Part shown: in pieces, positions 1 to 10,155 of the stretch
Position numbering within the stretch: the first letter of the stretch is position 1
How the letters are laid out: the number at the start of each line of letters is the position of its first letter
NCBI GenBank assembly: GCA_036362985.1
Contig: JAYGXS010000004.1
Span: forward strand, 38,843,362-38,907,361
Length of the DNA: 64,000 bases
From: Ligula intestinalis
Taxonomy: Eukaryota; Platyhelminthes; Cestoda; Diphyllobothriidea; Diphyllobothriidae
Direction of reading: 5' to 3'
Notes under the pieces: model-generated
Database searches by the model: none
Seen by the model: only the letters and a program-made list of their open reading frames with translations
What the model was told of the DNA's origin: nothing
Program-made: the position numbers and the translations under genes

Positions 1-594
1 CGCTTTCTGGACGTCCTTCTTAGTAAAAGATCGGATGGAACAATAAGTAGAGGTGTATTTCGCAGGAAAACCTGGACAGGAAAATACACTAACTTCTACA
101 GTTTCGTACCACTAAGTCAGAAACGAGGCCTAGCCCGCCGCCTCGCGAACCGAGCCAGGAGATTCTGTTCCCCAGAGACACTGGAGGAAGAACCCGTATT
201 CATTGAATACACCGTACAAGAAAATGGATTTCCTGAGAAGTTCATGTATCAGTTTATGGAAGAACGTCCACCAAAATCGGAAATACCGACGGCTGAGAAG
301 GAAACCTTATTTCTTACACTGCTGTTTCAAGGTGATCTAGCAAGCGAACTTCTACAGCTTCGCCTGAACGCTGCAATAGCGCGTACATATCCAGCAGCTA
401 AGTTAAGATTCATATTTTCAAGTAATCCACTTCTTTGCCTTGAAGGTGAGGACAGATCCCCATTTCAGATCTCATCAATGTGCATCTACAACTTTACATG
501 CTCCTGTGGGGCAAGTTACGCCTCACAAACCCGATCTTATGTGCACAGAAGGGCCCTAGTGGCCCTATGGCTCCCATGGCCGAGAAAAAACTGA
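1..594 (+). CDS. Penelope-like element ORF, 3' part (RT C-terminus and GIY-YIG-like endonuclease)
   Basis: The frame is open from base 1, so the protein begins outside the window; the Met at 244 is internal. The first 80 residues (RFLDVLLSKRSDGTISR, TWTGKYTNFYSFVPLSQKR) match the reverse-transcriptase C-terminal region of Penelope-like elements as I know it. Residues from about 160 (IYNFTCSCGASYASQT) correspond to the start of the GIY-YIG endonuclease, whose family form is roughly YxFTCxCGxxYIGRT. The IGRT portion reads ASQT here and the frame stops soon after, so the endonuclease is probably dead. These proteins copy element RNA at nicked or telomeric DNA. The 3' non-coding part follows directly and carries a hammerhead-like motif. 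Family assignment is strong; activity is unlikely. Confidence 0.75.
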   Translation, partial: RFLDVLLSKRSDGTISRGVFRRKTWTGKYTNFYSFVPLSQKRGLARRLANRARRFCSPETLEEEPVFIEYTVQENGFPEKFMYQFMEERPPKSEIPTAEKETLFLTLLFQGDLASELLQLRLNAAIARTYPAAKLRFIFSSNPLLCLEGEDRSPFQISSMCIYNFTCSCGASYASQTRSYVHRRALVALWLPWPRKN

Positions 595-900
595 AACTCA
601 GCATGCGTCAGCACACCTTCTAGCATGCCGGGAGATGATGGGCAGACAGACACAACTGGTGTCAAGACGCCGCGACCAGTTGATATGCCCTAATTATGAG
701 ACACTTCCCCCCTCCCCTCTGTCCCCGCTTTGATCTCTTAACGATTACCCCTCCCCCTCAAATACCGTTGATTGGTTGCTTAAACTTTTGCTTACTCTAC
801 CCCCTTTATATTATTGTACACGCCTGATGATGAATTCATCGAAAACGTTCGTTCGTCTATCTTGACATTCAAATTGGATGAGGCCAAAATTCTTGCAAGC
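595..900 (+). mobile_element. 3' non-coding region of the Penelope-like element
   Basis: This stretch after the Penelope stop codon is rich in C and T runs and ends in an AT-rich part containing the hammerhead-like motif. There is no open frame of note. The right boundary of the element is not visible, so the end given is approximate. Confidence 0.45.
824..857 (+). ncRNA. Hammerhead-ribozyme-like motif in Penelope 3' region
   Basis: CTGATGA at 824-830 is followed by a short self-complementary segment (829-840 is the palindrome GATGAATTCATC), then GAAA at 841-844. ACG and CGT at 845-847 and 854-856 can form a three-base-pair helix III before C857. This is the order of a type I hammerhead with a short helix III, a form reported in Penelope-like elements. 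Helix II is not cleanly closed and there is one extra A, so self-cleavage is doubtful. The location in a Penelope 3' region supports the reading. Confidence 0.5.
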
Positions 901-1189
901 TGTGACAATCGAGTGTGCCAAGTACTTTAGTCATGGTTCATGGGCCACCAATCCACCAACAAGTGCAACGATTTGCCCAATCTGTATTCGGTGCTGAGAA
1001 TAAATTTGGCCAAAGCAAATCGCCGCTTTGGGAACAGACAGGCCACTACATCATCTTATGCCAACACTGCAAGACCAGGTGTTTATTGATGATGCAACGA
1101 ATCAGCGCACAGTCAAGGAATTTATCGATTTTTTGTACGTTTAAATTTTACGGTAGAACCCTGTGCACTCACAAACTGTATCGGCCACT

Positions 1190-1290
1190 ATTCTGTGAGC
1201 ATGTCTCTGATGATAAATGCGCGATGTATTTCGAAACGCCAGGCGACTAAACATGTTGTCCCAGCGATCGAGCCGTCGTCTTTTTCTCAG
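1190..1290 (+). repeat. Dispersed hammerhead-type repeat, copy 1
   Basis: The unit runs from CATGTCTCTGATGA through the hammerhead-like core to the tail TTGTCCCAGCGATCGAG and a T/C-rich end. The same arrangement recurs near 16,833-16,925 and 29,945-30,035, and in decayed form near 17,148-17,215. It abuts the RTE-like LINE fragment on its right. It may be part of a Penelope terminal repeat or a small retrozyme-like element. Confidence 0.7.
1207..1246 (+). ncRNA. Hammerhead-ribozyme-like core
   Basis: CTGATGA at 1207-1213, helix II AAATGC/GTATTT (1215-1220 with 1226-1231, one G-T wobble) around loop GCGAT, GAAA at 1233-1236, then CGC/GCG (1237-1239 with 1243-1245) as a possible short helix III. 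Single unpaired bases flank helix II, so the core is imperfect. It is the best preserved of the copies that share the TTGTCCCAGCGATCGAG tail. Confidence 0.55.
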
Positions 1291-2520
1291 AACCACAGAG
1301 TGTCGTAGACTTACGACTAACTGGGCGGGTAATTTGGCACAATTTTCGAGTGTCACTAAAATTGGAAGCCTACTTCACAGAAGTCTCCAATTCTGACCAA
1401 TACTTCCGCCGGTCATCTCTAGCCGACTTTACAGTCAGCTTTCAGAGTTGGTAGAAGGAAGCAAGGTTGCGGGACCTAGCTAAAGTTGGCTCGGACGACA
1501 GCTGCAAGGTTACTCCGCTGATCCAGTCATTGCGGCGCCGCTTAGTGAATCCGATATTTTTATCCGCTGCCCCGTATAGGGATGTCTTCAGTGATGACCA
1601 CTTGCTACTCACTCCGCTGTCAGCTTAGGTCGTAAGACGGGAACGGATTTCTGTGCTAAGGGCTTCGGAACTGCTGGGTTGCCGAAGCTTTGCGACAGCA
1701 AGGCGTCTCGCATGTGGCATTTTGGGCGCAGATTAGAGGTTAACCTTCAGGCGCGTGCGAATGGGAGCATGGTCAAACTCGTGGACGTTATTAGTTTCAG
1801 CACCTCGCATCGACCTGCTATCGTAGGCCCAACTGCGAAACCGTGGACTATCTAGAATGTAATCGATCTGGCTGGCGGTAAGGCCGTCGTTTGAATACCA
1901 GCTCAGTAGATGTTTGTGAGATGCTGATGCTGAAAGCATGTGTTGGTAACAAACAGTTGGTTCTGTTAAGCGAACAGCAGCATCCTCTCATCAGTGTCGG
2001 TTCGAGAGCCAAGCCTAAAACGACTACGAAGATGACTGTTTGACGGATCACTGGGTCCAGTCCGGTCATTCTAGTCCGCGGCGACTATTAACAGATCACG
2101 GCAGAGATGTCTTTCCACTAGCTTCTGCAACTGCGACTAGAATTTTCTTTCTCTTGCTGTTCAGCCGCTGATTTTAGTGCATACACAGAGACGATCGAGA
2201 TGTTCGTAAAATGGCCTTTTAGTCGAACGTAAGCCATCCGGTCGATGACTGGTTCCCATATCAGTAGAACACGGGTTGCTTGTTCCGAAAGGGCAATAGC
2301 CACACCTTGTCTGCCAAATGAGACACGTGGGCCACTGTGATACAGGGTGAGGTGAGAATTGGCTCCCGGGATTATTAATCCTCGGGCGGCTGATTTCGGC
2401 AGTTGGACTTCGGACATGCAGCAAACATCCACGTGATAGGCATGGAGACTGCGTGCTGTCAGACTTTGAGTACCAGGTTCCAGATGTGTTAGCACATTTC
2501 AGTATCCAACACCAAGACTC
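1291..2520 (-). pseudogene. RTE-like LINE: AP-endonuclease domain and following linker, decayed
   Basis: Read on the minus strand, 2495-2118 gives DVCCMSEVQLP near the start, then LTLYHSGPRVSFGRQGVAIA and a SVYAL segment. These match the apurinic endonuclease of flatworm RTE-type LINEs. After a frame change, 1939-1733 gives the domain end: YSNDGLTASQIDYILDSPRF and a DHAPIRTRLKV ending with the catalytic D-H pair. From 1730 to 1291 the linker continues with several frame changes (RRRNDWISG, ARSRNLASF, DTRKLCQ). The reverse transcriptase is missing because the fragment stops against a hammerhead-type repeat at 1290. The domain nicks target DNA to start reverse transcription in intact elements; this copy is non-functional. 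Confidence 0.75.
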
Positions 2521-3980
2521 CGTTTTCAGTTCAGTAATCCAGCTTGCAAATTATTCGCCTGCACCACTGCACAAGGGTTGCGGAGGGTGTCGGTTTCCGC
2601 GGACGCCGCAGCAGAGTTCGTAATACTGTGAGTTGAAATTTTTGCATGAGGAATCTTGGGAATGTTGATAACAGGCGAGTCCCCAACAGCCGCTCCGATT
2701 CTTTGTTCGAGGTTGTCTCCTCTAGCATTTTAGCTCAATAACGTAACGACAAGGCAGTCGTAGCAAGCAAACCTATTTAATGGCGGTTCATGCTCGCCAT
2801 GTCACAGTGCTGTCATTGGGACTTGTGGCATTTCATAAAGCAGTCGGTGCGCCAGAACTCAGACCTCCGCGCCGTATAATACTGTCGCTGCTGTGTTCGC
2901 GACTGCTTATTTACTATACCCGAGAGCCTGCTTATTTCGCAGCTAACCTTCACTGAAGGCCGTATCATTATCCGCCATCTGTGGACGCGCCAGGTAGCCA
3001 GCAGCCACATGCAATTCTATCAACTACTGTGTGACGCTACCTAAAGCATACCAAACTTTACGGGTTAAGCACAAGTAGCAAGACCGTGGACAGGAACGCC
3101 GACCAGACGCGCCAATTTGCAGAACAAACGAGCGTGCACGGCCACCGGACGCAATCACAAACCGGGGGAAAGCGATGGCGGCCACAAACCTACGAGACCA
3201 CCAACAGCATGTGAACGCAGACGAACACGATCACTGATAGGAGCTAAGGCTACGACGGTTATGGCCTTAACACCTACAATCTTCCAGACCCTGGTTCCTT
3301 AGGAGATTGGAGAGAAGACGGTGGAAAGGTGAGAGTAGAGGGAACAGTGTATTGTTTACAGAAACGTTATGGGAAAGTTGCCAGTCCATCCGGCATGGCT
3401 GTACGGCCGGAGGGCGCATGAGCACGCGGCCTCCAACCCGTCTCGCTCAGAGCCAATTTCCAAGTGAGGTCTTTGAGTAGTCGGGCCAGAAGACAGAGAG
3501 AGAGATAGCTTTCATTGGCTAGGTCGGCCTGGAGAGTTTGGGCAGAGAGGCAACTTGCGTCGGGCACGCGTGCAAGCTCCTCATTCGTCGCCTCATAGAT
3601 GCGAGAACTATGATTGGCAGATCGAGACGTCGAGAAAGCACATCGGTGAGCGTTTGGGAAAGTGCACTTTGACGCGAGCTAGTCAGCCAGGCACGACCCG
3701 CTACACACTCACTAAGAATAGATAACGGTGACGGTGACCGCCAGTCCGGCAGCAACTCAGCACAGCAATTACCGTTCGCACGTTGGCAGGAAGGCGTCAA
3801 CACGGTAGGACGATGGGTGAACCCAACCACCGGACAATGCGAACGTGGTCATTGGCCGTTATCATCCCGACGCCACAACGGCCTCTACCGAGAAGAGCCT
3901 AGGGTAGCATGACAACGACAGTCATCGGCCTGCCTAGCTGTATCCTCACCTAACTGTCACCCAGCTGTAACTTCACTGTA
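2521..3980. other. No gene recognised; moderately GC-rich stretch between elements
   Basis: Only short frames occur and none resembles a known protein. The part nearest the RTE fragment may be its 5' leader. The part from about 3100 is more GC-rich and may belong to the 5' non-coding region of the Penelope-like element at 4.2 kb. Neither can be proved from sequence alone. Confidence 0.4.
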
Positions 3981-3990
3981 ATGATTTATG

Positions 3991-4035
3991 TGACAATGGA
4001 AGCCTGTTCGATTCCGAAACGTCAGGACGATAAAC
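3991..4035 (+). ncRNA. Degenerate hammerhead-like motif upstream of a Penelope ORF
   Basis: A decayed CTGATGA position (GTGACAA, 3990-3996) precedes GGAA...TTCC, which can form helix II, then GAAACGTCAGGACGA at 4016-4030. There CGTC and GACG can pair as helix III. The ORF of a Penelope-like element starts about 170 bp downstream at 4202, which agrees with hammerheads lying in Penelope terminal repeats. Confidence 0.4.
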
Positions 4036-4201
4036 CTTTGGTTCCCGTTTTCGCCTTACTTTTTCAATTATGCCCGGTAACACGCATTTTAGCTTTTATC
4101 AGCAACATATTCGGGTGCTAAGTGCTACAGTCAACACGACGATGGGAGATCCTCGTACTTTGCGGGTCTTCAACATATGCGCAAATTGAATTTTTTCACA
4201 G

Positions 4202-4845
4202 ATGTCTCGACAATGGACTCCTTCTGAAGAGCTTATTTTACTAGCCGCCGCTGAAAACTGTCACTTTCGACTAAACCAATACCGCCGGATGGTTTATCAA
4301 TCATCTTTAATCTGCTCAAAGATTATTGGCGAGAACAGTACAGAGCTACTCCGCCTAGTGATTGAACAACGAGCCAGAGAATTGAGATTCACACGAGATA
4401 GGGAGCTGATGGATAAATTTCGAAAACTAGGTTCTGTCGCGAAAAAAGACAATGAGCAACTGGTCCATAATCTTTTATCAAAAGAACCCAAGCCGGAGCA
4501 GATTAGAGTGCTGTAACACGCTGCCGGTTTCAGCACCTCGGACGCTGACTGGTTGACCTGGTGGCCGCCATCGAGCCAGTCATTAAACACTTTCATGAGC
4601 CCACAAAGACACAAAACGTGATTTGACAATAAATCCCCTATATTGTTATGACGCACAAACACCACCTAGTTATCCCGAGGACGAAGCAGGATGCCATGAA
4701 GACGCTGAAGGCTGAGAAAACAGTCGTCATACTACCGGCAAAAAGGCGTTTTATGGTTGCATTAGACAAGGCCGAATACCTCCAGACGGCCAACGAACTC
4801 CAAACATGCCATAATTGTGATGGGAAAGTTGGTTACGTAAATTAA
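4202..4845 (+). pseudogene. Penelope-like element ORF, N-terminal part, frameshifted
   Basis: The ATG at 4202 opens 104 codons (SKEPKPEQIRVL near the end). The same frame continues past a TAA at 4514-4516 into HAAGFSTSDAD, so the stop is a mutation. The sequence then moves to another frame (DLVAAIEPVIK, then two stops) and reaches KTVVILPA-KRRFMVALDKAEY at 4714-4780. This is the conserved N-terminal signature of Penelope-like proteins, usually close to NTVVxLPADKG followed by TVVxDKxxY. The loss of DKG marks decay. Homology fades after about 4850, so nearly the whole reverse transcriptase and the endonuclease are absent. Confidence 0.75.
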
Positions 4846-4860
4846 CTCAAAACTTACCGA

Positions 4861-5190
4861 ACCCTCAACATCAGGTCCCAAACTAACCACATCAAACCCT
4901 TTTACCTATTAAGGCAGTTTTTTCTCCTTAAGTTTTTTTGAACTCGGTGGCCCGCTGAACTCATCCACCGATCTAGGAGTTTTTTTACTGCCGATGACAA
5001 TTATTTTATAAGAGTTCACTGCTTATCATTATTATTTTTATTTTCACGATAGCACTAAGTTTGTAACGACAGGGCCCCTTGGGCCTTAAATATACAAATA
5101 TACAAATTATATATAAATCAAGTTGAATTTATTTAGTACATGACATGATATGGCAAATAAGTTAGACCGCACTCCCGACATGGATCCTAT
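4861..5190. other. AT-rich spacer with a LINE-like 3' end motif at about 5070-5089
   Basis: There is no gene here. The motif GGGCCTTAAATATACAA at about 5081-5097 recurs at about 40,137-40,153, where it sits at the inferred 3' end of a minus-strand LINE. It may therefore mark a severely truncated relative of that LINE. Confidence 0.35.
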
Positions 5191-5191
5191 C

Positions 5192-5482
5192 TAAAAGCCT
5201 ATAAACGTGCTTCCTCGATGCTGTTGCTGCATGACACAGCAAAGAGGGCTTCGGCTCCTGAATAGATCGCCCAGCACAGTCTATGCGGTTTCTGGTCATG
5301 CACCGGCCACCTACTTCTATCTCATTCACTCAATAGTTTCTAAAATTATTCTCATGATTTTTATATGGAGGTCATATACCAGAAACCGCAAAGGAAACGC
5401 TAGGGACTCACTGCGTAGCCGAACCCCTTGGTGCTGTGTATTGCAGCAGCAGCGGCGAAACACGTGTCCAGGCTTTTAGCTT
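5192..5482. repeat. Imperfect inverted repeat (foldback) of about 110-bp arms
   Basis: The left arm 5192-5310 (AAAAGCCT, ACACAGCA, GGTTTCTGGT) is repeated as the reverse complement in 5365-5482 (ACCAGAAACC, TGCAGCAGCAGCGG, AGGCTTTT). A spacer of about 55 bp separates them. A third copy of the arm lies at 33,424-33,540. The structure is either two copies in opposite orientation or a foldback element. No transposase is present. Confidence 0.7.
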
Positions 5483-6060
5483 ATATCTTTGTCGGGAGTA
5501 ACGTTCAACGTTTGCGCCATATATATGTATATGGATATACAGTTCTGCTAGTCCTGCAAGCAACTTTTCTAAATTTGTAAATGTTTGATTATTTCTCCCA
5601 TACCAGCGGGAATGCAGTTAGGAAAACTTATGAATAATACTGAGCAGCATTAGGCATATTAAGTACTAAGTGTTTGTTAAGAAAAATAATATTTTCTCGA
5701 TAATTCCCAGCTTGTGGAGACGTCAAAAATACCTTTAAATTACAACAATGTATTTAAATAGTTTGTTAAGTATAAAACTTAAAGCAACCACTTTCTTTAT
5801 GCAAAAAGAACTTTAGTCAAAATATTTTCTATATGTGATAATGATTGGATACATAGTTATTGAGTATCTTAGAATACAGGCTCTCTTTATTTCGCTAGTT
5901 TTTGGTGTATTCATTGATAAGTTTGCTAATTGTCCGTCTGTTTGACGTTTGCGTAGGTGAAAATACTTTCCCCTAGGTGTTAAGATGAGATGAGAAGGTA
6001 AGGCGATCGCTGAGGGGGATGTTATATTCATCTGACGTGTCACACTGGTACTTGTGCACA
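5483..6060. other. AT-rich sequence, nothing recognised
   Basis: Only short chance frames are present, and I see no repeat or motif. Confidence 0.4.
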
Positions 6061-6420
6061 TCATAGAAGAGAGACTGGAGCGGCCCTAGCAGCCACTTGG
6101 AACCCCAGATCTGACGGATGGCGCCTTTGGTCTGCGCGCCTAATGCCGCCTGCGGTCAGGCGCTACTTGCCAGCACCCCTGTCCGTTCTCACTCAATGGT
6201 CTGAGCCACTTACAAACACACCCAGTCTCGCCTTGCCAACCTTGCGGAAGGCAACCAATCACCACGAGGCTACCGAGACAAATAGAGTATTGGGCGGCCA
6301 CTCGGGATGACTGCCGTCAGACGACACTTGGAATTGCGCCTCGCGCGCGGTGGTCGTGACGACGCCGGCCTCACGGTCGGACGCCTTGCAAGACCAATTG
6401 GTGACTCTCCCCTAACTCTG
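6061..6420. other. GC-rich island of unknown nature
   Basis: This stretch of about 350 bp is clearly richer in G and C than its flanks and has no long ORF. Its sharp compositional edges suggest an old dispersed repeat, but I found no second copy in the window. Confidence 0.3.
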
Positions 6421-6424
6421 CAAA

Positions 6425-6540
6425 CAATATAATGTTCCGTCTACTCTGCCTTCCCAAGACTTATCCTATCTCCTAAGTACCCAGGGCCTGAACGATGGTG
6501 GCTGTTAGGGTTAAACGTCTTAGCCTTAACTCCTATAAGA
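6425..6540 (+). repeat. Fragment related to the 5' part of the CR1-like LINE at 36.3 kb
   Basis: The segment (CTACTCT-GCCTTCCC, GGGCCTG-A-GAT, CTTAGCCTTAACTCCTAT) aligns by eye with 36,313-36,405, just upstream of the endonuclease frame of the plus-strand LINE there. It is a short 5' remnant of the same family. The remaining sequence to 7350 shows no recognised gene. Confidence 0.5.
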
Positions 6541-7352
6541 CAAAAAGGATCATGCAGAATATCAGTAGGATTTTCTGGTTTGTTGTTCATTATTCCATTT
6601 TCTGTTTTGATTGGTCCTGACGCCTTGTCCAATAAATGCCTTACGGCCTCATATGGCACTGGCATGTCGATCATTCTGTTGATCGAATTTGATCGGATCG
6701 TATCGCCAGGCTTCGGTTATCTCCCTCACCATTTTGCTTTCGCTTCAGCTGACTATTTTTGCACTGTTGAAGTTGAATCGGTCGTTTTTTTTCGAGGCTG
6801 TACATAGCGACATGCTATATTACGTCTATTTGATTTACGGCTAGAGCGTGCCCATGCATTCGCGATCTAGGGCATTTGTCCTTCATACCGCAGTAGTTGG
6901 CAGGACCATCTAGACGGTTAATGTGGTTAACATCTCCTTACGTGTCCTCACGCAGTATCCACCCCTTGGGCTGCATTAGCAAGCGCCGGATAGTAGCCTC
7001 GAGCCTGTGACCAAGGCTCACATTGAGCGGTATACCATATACCATATAGGACAGGGCACGGCAGCTGCTAGGTTTTTGTTTTTGCTCACCGTCGGTTTTC
7101 GTTTAGTTTTGGTAGAAGCATTTGTTGATGAAGCTACGCGGGTACCCAGTGGAGAGGAAGAGTTGCCGTGGGGTCTCACGTTCTTGTAGCTTCTCAGCAT
7201 CTAAGCTGCAGTGCACTTCGACGCATTTTGCCCCAGAAATGTGTGCTTCACATGACCTTCTAACCGACTACTTTGTTACTTAGAAGTTTAGTGTTCAAAG
7301 CATTGCGCAACAGTCTCCTTATCTCGCCGGGCCTTTTTTACTCGGAAATATA

Positions 7353-7424
7353 CAATGGCGCTGTGGTAAGGGCATTGGATTCTAACCAACAAGATCGTGA
7401 GTTCTAGGCTCGGGTGGGGCACAA
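7353..7424 (+). repeat. tRNA-like head of a SINE
   Basis: GCGCTGTGGTAAGGGCA resembles an A-box/D-arm. TTGG-ATTCTAA-CCAA forms a clear anticodon arm with TCT in the anticodon position (Arg-like). GAGTTCTAGGCTC resembles a B-box/T-arm. The acceptor stem is not convincing, so it is unlikely to be a working tRNA gene. A repeat body follows at 7450 and part of it recurs elsewhere, so I read it as a tRNA-derived SINE head. Confidence 0.55.
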
Positions 7425-7449
7425 ATTTCTGGTGCTCCAATTACGTTTG

Positions 7450-7530
7450 AGTATGACTGGCTGACGATGGCTAGTAAACCAGAAATGGCCATTCTAGCCT
7501 CCCTTTTTTCATCGTTAATGTCCTTCGGCC
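7450..7530 (+). repeat. SINE body, copy A
   Basis: TATGACTGGCT-ACG-TGGCTA, AACCAGAAATGGCCATTC and a T/C-rich end match 62,342-62,410 and, more weakly, 7782-7850. It lies directly after the tRNA-like segment. Confidence 0.6.
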
Positions 7531-7781
7531 TTTATCATTATCCGTCTTTTGGCGTGGCCCGAGAGAATCCCGCAAGTTCCAGTATGGACGAGTGTGTACT
7601 GTAACTGATCGGTGTGCGCCTATCTGCCACCATATATTTGATTGTAAGGCGCATTGCAACTCATGTGTTATCCCAGTTACCTCTCGCATAATATGCTCGA
7701 CCATAAGCGAGAATCGCCCTATCAGGCAGGGGTTGCTATATGATTTCCTTTCTTTTCCTTTCATATCCTGTGTTTGGTAAT

Positions 7782-7850
7782 GCCTGACTTATGACGGCTA
7801 CTAAGCCAACAATCACCATTGTAGTCGCGCTTGTCTTTGGTGGTAATGTA
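7782..7850 (+). repeat. SINE body, diverged copy B
   Basis: CTTATGACGGCTA-TAAGCCA followed by AATCACCATT matches the body at 62,350-62,390 with several changes. No tRNA-like head precedes it. Confidence 0.4.
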
Positions 7851-7859
7851 TTTCTGTCT

Positions 7860-10150
7860 ATGATATACTAGCCATTGAGCGGTTGCTGATGAGACTCGAG
7901 AGCTAACCCCAAGACAAAACGGGAGGACTGAGTTTCTCAACCAATTTGTAAGCATTTATATAAAGTATGTTTAGAAATTCCTGCAAAAGATATGACAAAT
8001 TTTGACTTTTTAGTTGAGTTTATATTTATTCACGTTTTTTGCGATCCAATGAAGAGTTTTTAATCCTGAAAACACCGTTTAATTCTGTTTATTGAGGGAA
8101 GAAGGCATTATTGAGGCTAAATTGGAAGCAGCCTGATGACGAAGACATTTTCTATGCTATTAAACATGACAAAACAAAACTTTTTATCAATAGTAACTAT
8201 GCTTTGTATGAATATAAGTAAGGATCTTCAAAAATATCCCTTCCAGAACCGAAAAATGTAGTGAAAACGATGTATACTAACCATAAGCCATTTATAGGGC
8301 CTTTTCAACTCTCATATTTGTATTATCCATGCAATTGTATAGGCTTGATAATGAATTGTTATATACGTGTGTTTGCCAAAGGTACTTTACAAAACTAATA
8401 TGAGAATATTCTTGTATTAATTTGTACTTTATGACTGGCGGCTGTCAAGTGGCACCTTATAGTAGCCGAGATGATTGTAACTGATAAACAGGCATAAAGG
8501 GGAATGGTTTCCTGTCTAAAAAAAGCATTTATCCTGGGCAAAAGAAAGAATTATAAGATTTAAATCATCTCTTTCCGACTTCGCGAAGTATTAAAATGGA
8601 TGGCCAGAGTATACCATCGTGCTCACGCCTGCAATCTGAAATGTCGATAACTATCTTGCTAAGGCGCTATTCGAAGTGAGGGGGGCTGCAGCCTTTGTGC
8701 GTAGGCTTAGCGCAAGGAAGTGCAATGTTAGTTCTGAACGTAGTGGCGCAGGGTTCAATTTTTTAGACTTGTGTTTTTCCTCCCATTAGGCGTTTCCGTG
8801 ACAGGATTTCATTAGATTGGTAGATCGCCTTCAAGTGCTATCAGTTAATCACTAAATATCACATTGAATAATTGTAAAACAACCTGTCCCCGACGTTGGC
8901 ATCGCATCAAAAAAGCACTCTAAAATGCGTGTTCATAATGTCAATCTTGATAAACTCTTCATACACCAGCAGCAATTAGATGTATTTGCAAGATCTTCAC
9001 TCATTAATGCGTCTCTTACCGAACACATATTGCAAATATTGCCGACCAGTAGGCAGTTTGAATTGTAAAAAGGCTTTCTTGAAGCTCCCTTTGTGGTTTA
9101 TAGAAAAGGATAAATAGTAAACTGCGTGTACTTTGAGTGACCAAAGATTTTGGGGAAAGCATATATGAATGAATGTAGCGCATCGTAGATAGCTTCTTAA
9201 AGGAAAATAACTGAACATGATTATCATCGGATATGTACAGGCTGGTAGAACAGGAAAAGAGTCATATTTTTATAAAAGATATAATAACAATAGGTGAACC
9301 TCAAAATAAAGTATAAACGTAAGAGAATTAAGTTAAGTGCAGAATGCAACGATACGTTTAGCTGGGGAGGCGATAAGGGCACGTCATTAAAATAAGCCAT
9401 GAGGTGTGTAGTGCTTTCAGTAACTGCAGGAAAGGGCCGCTGAAAGGTTGGCGAGACAGGGATGTATAACGCTAGTTTTCAAGAGGAATGTTGGGGATTG
9501 CAAGAAATGGAGCACCAGGCATCTTTGCCTACACGCGGTTACACCATTTTTGTCATCGAAGAATACATTTAACTTGAGAACGAACTCGAGCGACCAACAC
9601 TTTGACTTCCAATCACTACCGTTATTACAAATTTCTGCATTCTGATATTCTTACCCCGCTGTGCAAACAATATTTACTTCAATTTATTTCTTCTCGCCAT
9701 AAACCTTTAGCATTCTCAGTAGCGTAAAACATCCAAAATTGCTCTTTTATTTGTTTTTTGGATGACGGAGGGAAATATCGATGACCCACTACTGAACCGA
9801 ATACCTTCCAGCGGGGAGATGCCGAGGCAGACTATCAGGAAAATACGCTTCTATGCATTAAGCTAGTATCTTTGCTGCCAGTTTGGTCTGTCGAGCAACA
9901 CCAGCACATATAATTTTGAAATTTGCCAGTCAAATAAACATGGTCTTGCAGGCATAATCTTAAATATGTTATGTGCCGAGTAACCAGCGGCCGAGCCAAG
10001 CAAAACTTTTTATAGAGAAATCCAGCTATCATTAAGGATATTGGGCAGAGTATTTTTTGGACACTAAGGAATCTACCCGTGTATTGTGAAATAGAACTTT
10101 CAATTAGTAAAATAATACTATCCTGAGTGTGCCTGGACCGTCTTGACATT
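7860..10150. other. AT-rich sequence, nothing recognised
   Basis: No frame resembles a known protein and no repeat was seen. Frames are under 80 codons and look like chance. Confidence 0.4.
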
Positions 10151-10155
10151 GTTTA

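Noticed and set aside
7353..7424. Functional tRNA-Arg gene
   Set aside because: The anticodon arm is good but the acceptor stem does not pair and the T-arm is poor. The attached repeat body points to a SINE.
8130..8160. CTGATGA at 8133 as another hammerhead
   Set aside because: There is no pairing helix and no GAAA or ACGTC at the proper distance.
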